A stretch of DNA of 12,981 nt, from positions 1 to 12,981 of the forward strand of contig CALLJI010000050.1 in the NCBI GenBank assembly GCA_938091475.1, in the 5' to 3' direction. Numbering within the stretch: position 1 is the first letter of the stretch; every line of letters starts with the position of its first letter. The translations under genes and the position numbers were made by a program. Source of the DNA: an uncultured Caldimicrobium sp. Its GTDB lineage: Bacteria; Desulfobacterota; Thermodesulfobacteria; Thermodesulfobacteriales; Thermodesulfobacteriaceae. This document shows positions 1-6,482 of this stretch, piece by piece. A model generated the notes under the pieces. That model had not been told where the DNA came from, searched no databases, and was given only the letters and a program-made list of their open reading frames with translations.

Positions 1-190
1 GCGACACCCCTTATCTAATATCCTTATTTATCTGAACCTCCGTTATTCAAAGTGGAAAGGTCAAGCTGTAATTTCTGCGGGGTTTTGTAGGTACAGGTTT
101 TTGTAGGTGTAGTCTTTGATATTCGCGAATAAGTTTTTTAAATTTTGTATAGGCTCGTCTTGCTGTGCCCAGAAAATTGACGAATGGAAA
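1..190. other. Left-edge non-coding sequence with decayed repeat copies
   Basis: No gene is recognisable here. One frame is open from the window edge to a TAG near base 106, but its translation resembles nothing I know and it runs into repeat-like sequence, so I do not call it a gene tail. Bases 147-171 look like a worn copy of the palindrome at 12410-12433: both end in CTGTGCCCAGAAA, but the left arm has decayed. The GTAGG runs near 88 and 103 may be further remnants. The stretch therefore looks like the decayed flank of the repeat cluster to its right. Confidence 0.5.
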
Positions 191-448
191 GGGCAAATTC
201 AGATTTACCCAAAATTAAAAAATTGTATGAGCACCCCTTGCGGTTGCCCAATTTGGGCACGGCGATGCCGTGCCCCTACTATTTTTGGGCGATTCGTGAA
301 TCGCCCCTACGACTACGACCCAAATCTCTCTGGGCAGAGGCAAGCCCTGCCCCTACATTTTTAAGAAAAAGGACAATTCGTGAATTGCCTCTACTTTTTT
401 AATATTTTTGGATTTGAAAAAAAAGTAGGGGCACAGCATGCTGTGCCC
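191..448. repeat. Palindromic repeat array A, seven units
   Basis: Seven short palindromes lie at about 191-210, 226-249, 255-279, 287-310, 332-356, 371-394 and 425-448. Each has an outer frame GGGC...GCCC and a tag, either GTAGGGG on the left or CCCCTAC on the right. The inner arms differ between units but still pair. Examples are GGGCGATTC-GT-GAATCGCCC at 287 and the perfect 20-bp palindrome GGGCACAGCATGCTGTGCCC at 429-448. The units at 191, 226 and 371 are partly decayed, for example TATGAGC where GTAGGGGC is expected. No protein is encoded. Likely a dispersed intergenic repeat family that can form hairpins in RNA or DNA; its role is unknown. Confidence 0.9.
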
Positions 449-477
449 AAAGGGGTTTAAATGTTTAAATCGTAGAA

Positions 478-641
478 TCAATTCAAGATTTACCCAAAAT
501 TAAAAAATTGTATGAGCAACCCTTGCGGTTGCCCACATTGGGCACGGCTTGCCGTGCCCTTACAAATAAAACCATTTGGGCGGTTCGTGAATCACCCCCT
601 ACATCAAAACCCTTTGGGGCAGGGGCAAGCCCTGCCCCTAC
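478..641. repeat. Palindromic repeat array B, ordered copy of 193-356
   Basis: Five units lie at about 479-495, 511-534, 540-563, 578-602 and 616-641. They repeat the first five units of array A in the same order, with an offset of 285 bp at the left end. Part of the spacer is identical between copies (TTACCCAAAATTAAAAAATT), which shows one block was duplicated rather than five units arriving separately. The copies have since diverged by substitutions and small indels, for example GGCGATGCC at 261 against GGCTTGCC at 546. The last unit, GGGGCAGGG-GCAAG-CCCTGCCCC, ends 38 bp before the uvrC start codon. Confidence 0.9.
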
Positions 642-670
642 TTGGTTTTTTAAAAAACTCATTTTAAAAT
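642..670 (+). promoter_or_regulatory. Candidate uvrC promoter (TTGGTT, 17 bp, TAAAAT)
   Basis: TTGGTT at 642-647 and TAAAAT at 665-670 are 17 bp apart, and the ATG of uvrC is only 9 bases beyond the -10-like box. Transcription would start almost at the ATG, giving a leaderless or very short-leader message. This agrees with the lack of any Shine-Dalgarno sequence there. The spacer holds a perfect 14-bp palindrome, GTTTTTTAAAAAAC (645-658), which could be a binding site or only AT-rich sequence. The -35 match is poor, so the call is tentative. Confidence 0.4.
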
Positions 671-679
671 AAATTAAAA

Positions 680-2503
680 ATGCTTGAGATAGCCCTAGAG
701 GAAATTCCACAAGATTCAGGAGTATATTTTTTCAGAGGTGAGAGAGGAGAAGTTCTCTATGTGGGTAAAGCTAAAAATTTAAGAGCAAGACTTGCCAATT
801 ATTTCAATGCAGGGGTCCTAAATCCAAAAATTCAAAATTTACTCAACCAAGCCAAAGCTTATGAATATTTTCTAACAGCTACAGAGAAGGAAGCCCTTTT
901 ATTAGAAGCAACTCTCATCAAAAAGTATAGACCCAAATATAATGTGCTCTTGAAGGATGATAAAAATTATCCGATGTTACGGCTTTCCTTACAGGAGCCT
1001 TATCCTGCCCTGCAAATTGTTAGAAAGAGAAGAAAAGGTGACAAAGCCCTTTATTTTGGTCCCTTTACTTCTGCAAGGGGATTAAGGGAAATATTAAAGC
1101 TTCTTTCAAAAACATTTCCCTTAAGGAAATGTTCTCTCGCTGAAATGCGTCGAAGAAGAGCACCTTGTCTTTATTTTCAAATTAAAAAGTGTTTAGCCCC
1201 CTGTGTAAGACCAATTCCAAAAGAGGAATATGATTACTTAGTACAAGGTGTGATAGAATTCTTTCAAGGAAAAGGCAAAGAGCTTTTAGAAAAGTGGAGA
1301 CTGGAAATGCATCAGTTAGCAGAAAATTTAGAATTTGAGAGAGCAGCTTTTTTAAGAGATCGCATCAAGGACCTTGAGCTTATCCTTGAAAAACAGGCTG
1401 TGGTGTTAAGTGAACCCAAGGATTTAGATCTTTGGGAGAAGAAACGGGTAGGGGAGAGAGAATTTTTCATAGTACTCTTTGTAAGATATGGCTATCTCTA
1501 TGGATATCAAACTTTCTCCCTCAAGTTGCCCTTACATAATAACTCTATTTTTGGAGAAGTTCTTCTGCAATACTATTTGGAAGGTAAGATAATACCTGAA
1601 ACTATATTTATTCCAGAGGTTTTGGAAGAAGATGAAGAAAACTTCGAGAAGATTTTAAGTGAATATGCGGGAACTCAAGTAAGATTAAGAAGGATAGAAG
1701 AGGAAAGTCAATATGAACATCTAAGAAGTTTAGCCCTTAGAAATTTAGAAAATTTTATTGTTACTTACAAAGAAGGAAAAGAGGCAGAATATGAAAAATT
1801 AGCGGAGGAGCTAAGAAAGTTCCTGCAATTAGAAGAGTCACCCTATCATATTGAAGCCATCGATTTATCACAATACGCAGGGCAAGCTCGTGTGGGAGCC
1901 ATTGTAGCCTTTTATCAGGGCAATCCCGATAAAGGGAAATACCGCCTTTATAAAATAAAAAGTGAAGCAAAAGATGACTATACTATGCTCTACGAAGTGG
2001 TCCAAAGAAGATTAAAAAGAGGTTTAGAGGAAAGGGATCTGCCAGACCTTCTCCTAATAGATGGAGGAAAGGGTCATTTAGAAGTGGCATTAACTGCAGC
2101 TTATGATCTGGGATGTACTAAATTAGCTATAAGAAGTATAGCTAAGGATGAAATGAGAAATCCAGAAAAGGTATATATTCCCGGCAGAAAAAATCCCAAA
2201 CTTCTCCCAAAATATCAAACTCTTTATCAATTTATAGGTAAGATACTTTTAGAAGCTCATCGTTTTGCCCTTAGCTACAGTCAAAAGAGATTACAGATGA
2301 TAAATTTTGAAAGCCTTTTAGATAAAATTCCAGGGATTGGTCCAAAAAGAAAAAAAATTCTTTTGACTCATATTAGAGATCTAAAGGATTTAGTTTCTTT
2401 ATCCACTGAGGAAATCGCAAAATTACCTGGCTTTAATTTGAAAATTGCTAAGTCTATAAAGGAATTTTTAGCCAGAGAAAATTTAGAGAATTCCCTTTCT
2501 TAA
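680..2503 (+). CDS. uvrC: UvrABC excinuclease subunit C
   Basis: This 607-residue protein is the dual-incision nuclease of nucleotide excision repair; UvrA/UvrB load it on damaged DNA and it cuts on both sides of the lesion. The order is complete. A GIY-YIG domain covers residues 9-95 (GVY, YVGKAKNLRARL, Glu76, Asn88) and makes the 3' cut. A four-cysteine cluster lies near 152, 164, 172 and 176, matching the known Fe-S ligands. A UVR coiled coil at about 203-237 contacts UvrB. The RNase H-like domain (IEAIDLSQYAGQARVG, DDYTML, LLIDGGKGHL, EAHRFA) carries the 5' nuclease acidic residues and catalytic His. Tandem helix-hairpin-helix motifs (IPGIGPKRKK, LPGF) close the protein. Length is normal. 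A usually present His after HRFA (…HRKKR) is replaced: SYSQKRL. The ATG fits the family start, although no Shine-Dalgarno is seen. The tail overlaps the convergent zinc-finger gene by 21 bp. Confidence 0.97.
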   Translation: MLEIALEEIPQDSGVYFFRGERGEVLYVGKAKNLRARLANYFNAGVLNPKIQNLLNQAKAYEYFLTATEKEALLLEATLIKKYRPKYNVLLKDDKNYPMLRLSLQEPYPALQIVRKRRKGDKALYFGPFTSARGLREILKLLSKTFPLRKCSLAEMRRRRAPCLYFQIKKCLAPCVRPIPKEEYDYLVQGVIEFFQGKGKELLEKWRLEMHQLAENLEFERAAFLRDRIKDLELILEKQAVVLSEPKDLDLWEKKRVGEREFFIVLFVRYGYLYGYQTFSLKLPLHNNSIFGEVLLQYYLEGKIIPETIFIPEVLEEDEENFEKILSEYAGTQVRLRRIEEESQYEHLRSLALRNLENFIVTYKEGKEAEYEKLAEELRKFLQLEESPYHIEAIDLSQYAGQARVGAIVAFYQGNPDKGKYRLYKIKSEAKDDYTMLYEVVQRRLKRGLEERDLPDLLLIDGGKGHLEVALTAAYDLGCTKLAIRSIAKDEMRNPEKVYIPGRKNPKLLPKYQTLYQFIGKILLEAHRFALSYSQKRLQMINFESLLDKIPGIGPKRKKILLTHIRDLKDLVSLSTEEIAKLPGFNLKIAKSIKEFLARENLENSLS

Positions 2504-2701
2504 AGTGCTTTTTTTCTTAGAGAGGGCATCCTGGTTTTTGGTCCATTTTGCCACAAACTGTTTATAACAGGCTTCTCCGCAGAAGTACCAAGGTTTATTT
2601 ACACAACAGGTTTTAACTGCCAAGGGTTCTTCGGTGATGGTCTTGCCGCACCAGGAACATCTATGAAGTTTTTTTCCCTTTTCTTTTACCTTTAGAGGCA
2701 T
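2483..2701 (-). CDS. Small six-cysteine zinc-finger protein, TRASH/YHS-like
   Basis: This is a 72-residue protein with cysteines at 15, 18, 32, 33, 41 and 45. The spacing C-x2-C, then C18-x22-C41-x3-C45, ending FCGEACYKQFV, fits the TRASH-type treble-clef metal-binding pattern (C-x19-22-C-x3-C) and also resembles YHS and MYM fingers. A lysine-rich tail follows (about 55-69). There is no signal peptide or membrane segment, so it is probably cytosolic. The start lies 41 bp inside the end of thi4 and has its own strong Shine-Dalgarno, so the two genes are probably translated together. Proteins of this type bind metal ions and often act as metal sensors, chaperones or small nucleic-acid binders. 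A link to the iron needed by Thi4 is a guess from position only. The 3' end overlaps uvrC by 21 bp, tail to tail. Confidence 0.72.
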   Translation of the reverse strand: MPLKVKEKGKKLHRCSWCGKTITEEPLAVKTCCVNKPWYFCGEACYKQFVAKWTKNQDALSKKKSTLRKGIL

Positions 2702-3461
2702 CTCTTAAATCCTCCTCAATCATTTCAGCTAATCTTTTACCACTCATCAGCATTCCTCCAAAGATTGGGCCCATTCTCGGCAACCCATAAACTGCACAAA
2801 CTGCAATTCCAGTCACATAGAGTCCCTCAGCTACTTTTCCAGTGTGTTCCACCACTAATTTTTCGGAAACTTCGCTCCAATTAGAGCGTTCCCCTGAGAG
2901 TTCTATACCAAGTTCTGGATTTTTTCTGCTTGCTATAGCTATGAGTTCGGCATCGTGCCCTGTGGCATCTACCAAAGCTTTACAATGGGTATATAAGGGG
3001 TCTACATGTAATCCAGAGAGTTGAATAGCTGTCCAATGCCAAAGGACTCCTACAACTCTTGGGGGATTATCTCTCACAATAACATCATCTACATTTACAC
3101 CGAGGAAAATCTTGGCACCCGCCTCAAGAGCACCTACCGCTAATTTTGCTATAAGCTCAGCTGGATCAATAGTAAAAAAGCCATTTTCTACTTGATTATA
3201 TCTAATTTTAAAATCTTCCACTATAGGAAGAGCCTCTTTTTGAACTACAATTTTAGGAATCATATTTCCGCCACCGCCAATTCCCCCACCAAAGGAGAGC
3301 CTTCTTTCATAAATAAGAACTTTAAAACCCTTCTCAGCTAAATATTTAGCTGCTGTAAGACCAGAAGGACCAGCTCCAGCTATTAAAACATCTACATCAG
3401 AATATTCAATAAGATCCTTCATCCCATCTCTAAGTATAGCTTGATTGATAAGTATCTCCAT
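2661..3461 (-). CDS. thi4: Thi4-family sulfide-dependent thiazole synthase
   Basis: This 266-residue protein makes the adenylated thiazole half of thiamine from NAD, glycine and a sulfur source, using iron. A Rossmann dinucleotide fold opens it (VDVLIAGAGPSGLTAAKYL, about 23-42, then an acidic residue in YERR). GGGIGGGG (58-65), DATGHD (165-170) and GLPRMGPIFGGMLMSG (226-241) are family motifs. Fungal and plant Thi4 carry a sacrificial Cys in SCMDP; here the aligned site reads LHVDP, so His152 replaces it, as in archaeal enzymes. Those use free sulfide and turn over repeatedly. The last dozen residues are Lys/Ser-rich and overlap the zinc-finger gene. A 118-bp gap separates it from the upstream radical SAM gene, so it may have its own promoter; I saw no TPP riboswitch there. 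Some homologues are annotated as ribose-1,5-bisphosphate isomerase, which I consider less likely. Confidence 0.92.
   Translation of the reverse strand: MEILINQAILRDGMKDLIEYSDVDVLIAGAGPSGLTAAKYLAEKGFKVLIYERRLSFGGGIGGGGNMIPKIVVQKEALPIVEDFKIRYNQVENGFFTIDPAELIAKLAVGALEAGAKIFLGVNVDDVIVRDNPPRVVGVLWHWTAIQLSGLHVDPLYTHCKALVDATGHDAELIAIASRKNPELGIELSGERSNWSEVSEKLVVEHTGKVAEGLYVTGIAVCAVYGLPRMGPIFGGMLMSGKRLAEMIEEDLRDASKGKRKGKKTS
2711..2716 (-). promoter_or_regulatory. Ribosome binding site inside thi4 for the zinc-finger gene
   Basis: On the minus strand the sequence reads AGGAGG, then nine bases, then the ATG at 2701. This consensus site inside the thi4 coding region is the main reason to accept the small gene and fixes its start codon. 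Confidence 0.75.
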
Positions 3462-3471
3462 AACTCAAATG

Positions 3472-3477
3472 ACCTCC
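3472..3477 (-). promoter_or_regulatory. thi4 ribosome binding site
   Basis: The minus strand reads GGAGGT ten bases before the ATG at 3461. It supports this start over the internal Met14, which would place the start close to the dinucleotide-binding strand. Confidence 0.7.
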
Positions 3478-3579
3478 CTCTATCACCTAAAATACTTACA
3501 TAAACTTGCCCAGCATCTATTCAGAAACACATTTATAAATTAGTACCTTTGCAAAATCTTTTTAGATTAAGTGAAAAAT

Positions 3580-5088
3580 TTAACTATTATCAAATATTCT
3601 ATTATGAATTTTTCTTATGTGATAACCACTCACGATTTGACCTAAAACTGTAAAGAGCGCTTTAGGTTTTTTAAAAAGTGTTTTAAAAAAGAGTTTCCAA
3701 AAATCCCCTCTTCTCTTTTCTAAAAAACCAAATTTCCAAATAATGTTTGGAATACCTAAAAGGTAAGTTTTATGAATTCTAACAAATTGTCTATCTATTT
3801 TAAATCTGCCTTTGGGATTAAAATAATCTAAAAAAGAGGATATACGTCTATAGTAAGACAAGGTATTGTATAGTTCTTTTATAATTTTTTTATAGCCATC
3901 GATCAGATGATGGTAATCCATTTTAGGGACTATATTAGTCTCAAAATCAGTGTTATTTCCTTTAAAGGTAGGTCTTATTCTTCCCTCTGAAAGTAATCTT
4001 TGATATAATTTTGTGCCAGGTGGTGCATTCAGCAATCCTACCATGGCTACAATTATTCTACTTTCTTTAACAAAATGAATTAATCTTTGGAAGATATCAG
4101 GAGGGTCATTATCAAAGCCCACAATAAAACCTCCCATTACCTCTAAACCTTCTCTTTGGATTTTGTGAATATTTTCTATTAAATCTCTATTTCTATTTTG
4201 GACTTTGTTGGCTTCCTTGAGACTATCTTCATTAGGTGTTTCAATACCAATGAAGACAGATACAAAGCCAGCCTTTACCATCATTTGCATTAACTCTTTA
4301 TCGTCTGCAAGATTTATAGAAACCTGGGTGTAAAAATAAAAGGGATAATTATGACTTTCTTGCCATTTTATAATAGCAGGTAGAAGGTCTTCTTTTATCT
4401 TTCTTTTGCCGCCTATAAAATTATCGTCCACAAAAAAAACAGAGCCCCTCCAACCTAAGTTATACAGATTTTCAAGCTCGGTTAAAATTTGTTGAGTAGT
4501 TTTTGTTCTAACTTGATGACCAAAGAGATTAGTTACATCACAAAACTCACAATTAAAGGGGCACCCACGAGAATATTGAATACACATAGAAGTATAATGA
4601 GAAAAATTGATTAAGTGATAGGAGGGTGCGGGGCTTTTTGTAAGATCTGCTAATTCTGAAGAAGTATAAATTTTTTGGGCTTTTCCTGCTTTAAAATCTT
4701 CTAAAAACTTAGGTAAGGTGATTTCAGCCTCATTTAAAACTACATAATCTACTTTATCTATAAAGTCTTTCCAAAAGGTGGTAAATAGCGGGCCTCCAGC
4801 AATAATCTTTTTACCGTATTTTTTTGACAAAGCAATAACTTCCTCGGCAGATTCTCTTTGTACAGACATTCCACTAAGAAGGATGTAATCAACTTTTTTT
4901 ATGTCTTCTTCTTTTAGCTTTTCTATATTAAGATCTACAAGTTTTAGGGACCACTCTTTGGGAAGTAAACTCGCCACAGTAAGTAGACCTAAAGGAGGAT
5001 GAGTAGCCCTTTTAAAAATGATTTTTAGGGCATGTTTGAAACTCCAAAAGGTATCGGGATAGGCAGGATATACTAAAAGGACCTTCAT
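3580..5088 (-). CDS. B12-binding-domain radical SAM protein of unknown product
   Basis: The protein has 502 residues. The N-terminal part (about 1-150) is the cobalamin-binding fold: MKVLLVYPAYPDTFWSF, HPPLGLLTVASLLP, VDLN and IIAGGP. The classical DxHxxG histidine is absent (DLNIEK at 52-57), so the cofactor would be bound without His ligation, as in many such enzymes. The radical SAM cluster is GCPFNCEFC, with Cys176, 180 and 183, followed by FFVDDNF, GIETPNED and GGFIVGFDND. The C-terminal ~130 residues, basic and aromatic from about 400 on, match my recollection of the DUF4070 extension. Many relatives are methyltransferases, including hopanoid methylases HpnP/HpnR, but nothing here fixes a substrate. 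It starts 11 bp after the sigma-54 regulator and is probably the last gene of that operon. No strong Shine-Dalgarno is present, so coupling to the upstream gene is likely. Confidence 0.85.
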   Translation of the reverse strand: MKVLLVYPAYPDTFWSFKHALKIIFKRATHPPLGLLTVASLLPKEWSLKLVDLNIEKLKEEDIKKVDYILLSGMSVQRESAEEVIALSKKYGKKIIAGGPLFTTFWKDFIDKVDYVVLNEAEITLPKFLEDFKAGKAQKIYTSSELADLTKSPAPSYHLINFSHYTSMCIQYSRGCPFNCEFCDVTNLFGHQVRTKTTQQILTELENLYNLGWRGSVFFVDDNFIGGKRKIKEDLLPAIIKWQESHNYPFYFYTQVSINLADDKELMQMMVKAGFVSVFIGIETPNEDSLKEANKVQNRNRDLIENIHKIQREGLEVMGGFIVGFDNDPPDIFQRLIHFVKESRIIVAMVGLLNAPPGTKLYQRLLSEGRIRPTFKGNNTDFETNIVPKMDYHHLIDGYKKIIKELYNTLSYYRRISSFLDYFNPKGRFKIDRQFVRIHKTYLLGIPNIIWKFGFLEKRRGDFWKLFFKTLFKKPKALFTVLGQIVSGYHIRKIHNRIFDNS

Positions 5089-5099
5089 TTAACTATCCA

Positions 5100-6482
5100 T
5101 TAGAGATAACCCCATTTTTTTAATTTATCTCTTATAGTTTTTCTGTCAACTCCTAATTTTTTGGCAGCAAGGGATCTATTCCATTTTAATTGCTCTAAGA
5201 CTTTTAAAATATATCTTTTTTCTACTTCCTCTAAAGGTAAAAAATCTTTATCCAAAGATAAATCTTCAAGCAGGTTAAGAGGGTGTGGGCTTTCTTCTTC
5301 TACCTTTTCAAATCCAGCAAAATATAAATCCTTTTCGGTAATTATATGGTTTTTGCTAAAGATAACCAAGCGTTCAATCAGGTGTTTTAACTCTCTTACA
5401 TTTCCAGGCCAGGAATAATTTAAAAAGAGATTTAGAACTTCTGGGCTGAAATTCTTTTTGGACTTGTTATATTTTTCACAAAAATATTCTAAAAAGAAAT
5501 TTGCAAGAAGTGGGATATCTTCTTTTCTCTCTCTCAATGGTGGTAAGTGAAGATGCACAACATTTAAACGATAGTATAGATCTTCCCTAAAATTTCCTTT
5601 TTTAACTTCTTCTTTAAGATTCTTATTAGTAGCGGCGATAATTCTTACTTTTGCTTTTACTACTTTCAGGCTTCCAACTGGAGAAAACTCTTTTTCTTCC
5701 ACTACCTTAAGCAGTTTAGCTTGAATATCCAGGGGAATATTGCCTATTTCATCTAGAAAGAGAGTACCTCCTTGAGCTAAGTCAATTTTGCCAATTTTTG
5801 AAGTATGGGCTCCCGTGAAGGCACCTTTTACATGGCCAAAAAGTTCACTTTCAAAAAGGGTAGGGACGATGCAGCTACAGTCAACACATACAAAGGGTCC
5901 ATTATAAATTTTATCAAATTCATGAATCTTTTTTGCAAGTAGACCCTTTCCAGTGCCTGACTCACCTGTAATTAATACGGTTGAATCTGTTTGAGAAATA
6001 ATTTTTGCCTTTTCTAAAATAACCTTGATGGATTTACTTTTTCCAATAAAAGGGATTTTTTCCTCTTTTTCTGCTCGGCTTAATTTAAGATAAGTATTTT
6101 CTAAAAGAAGGTTCTTTTTTTCTAAAGCCTTCTCTAAAGCTAATTTAGCCTCATAAATGGAAAAGGGTTTTTCTAAAAAATCAAAAGCACCCGCCTTTAT
6201 AGCTGAAACAGCTGTTTCAATATTCCCATAGGCAGAAATCACTATCACTTGTGTAGATAGACTATTCTCTAAAATTTCTTGAAGGAGCTCTAACCCATTG
6301 ACATCAGGGAGTCGTAGATCTAAAAAAATTACATCATATTCGTATTTTGAGATTAGCTCACGTGTTATCTCTCCATTGGGTGCTAAATCCACTTCATAGG
6401 TTTCTTTAGTAAAATAATGAAAGAGACTATCTCTTATGGAGCTTTCATCATCTACAATCAAAATTTTGCCTTTAAAAGCCAT
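5100..6482 (-). CDS. NtrC-family sigma-54-dependent response regulator
   Basis: This 460-residue activator turns on sigma-54 promoters when phosphorylated. The receiver domain (about 5-120) has DD11-12, the phospho-acceptor Asp55 (VIFLDLRLPD), Ser83 and Lys105. The AAA+ domain has Walker A GESGTGKG (173-180), the sigma-54 contact loop GAFTGA (220-225), Walker B GGTLFLDE (238-245) and RLNVVHLHLPPLRER. A Fis-type helix-turn-helix closes it (about 420-460, ILKVLEQLKWNRSLAAKKLG). All functional residues are present. It overlaps the end of the kinase gene by 11 bp, so the two form a cognate pair. I found no convincing -24/-12 promoter (GG-N10-GC) in front of genes in this window, so its targets are probably elsewhere. 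Confidence 0.95.
   Translation of the reverse strand: MAFKGKILIVDDESSIRDSLFHYFTKETYEVDLAPNGEITRELISKYEYDVIFLDLRLPDVNGLELLQEILENSLSTQVIVISAYGNIETAVSAIKAGAFDFLEKPFSIYEAKLALEKALEKKNLLLENTYLKLSRAEKEEKIPFIGKSKSIKVILEKAKIISQTDSTVLITGESGTGKGLLAKKIHEFDKIYNGPFVCVDCSCIVPTLFESELFGHVKGAFTGAHTSKIGKIDLAQGGTLFLDEIGNIPLDIQAKLLKVVEEKEFSPVGSLKVVKAKVRIIAATNKNLKEEVKKGNFREDLYYRLNVVHLHLPPLRERKEDIPLLANFFLEYFCEKYNKSKKNFSPEVLNLFLNYSWPGNVRELKHLIERLVIFSKNHIITEKDLYFAGFEKVEEESPHPLNLLEDLSLDKDFLPLEEVEKRYILKVLEQLKWNRSLAAKKLGVDRKTIRDKLKKWGYL

Noticed and set aside
191..641. Possible CRISPR array
   Set aside because: The units differ from one another, are palindromes rather than one repeat, and the spacers are uneven in length and partly shared between arrays. 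No cas gene is nearby.
116..710. Open frames of 72-82 codons at 116-364 (+), 184-402 (+) and 483-710 (-)
   Set aside because: They are made of the palindromic repeats and their spacers, have repeat-derived translations, and the last one runs antisense into uvrC.
1761..1970. Antisense frames inside uvrC, thi4, the regulator, mpl and lptG
   Set aside because: Each lies wholly within a well-supported gene on the other strand, or in another frame of the same strand, and shows no family motif or ribosome site.
3553..3568. Terminator after the radical SAM gene
   Set aside because: AATCT-AAAAA-GATT with a short T run (minus strand) forms only a very weak AT stem, not enough to call.
3462..3579. 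TPP riboswitch in front of thi4
   Set aside because: I looked for the conserved CUGAGA and the paired purine-rich core and did not see them; the 118-bp gap is also short for a full riboswitch plus promoter.
3580..5088. Naming the radical SAM gene as hopanoid methylase hpnP or hpnR
   Set aside because: Domain layout is compatible, but no hopanoid gene is nearby and the family contains many unassigned members.
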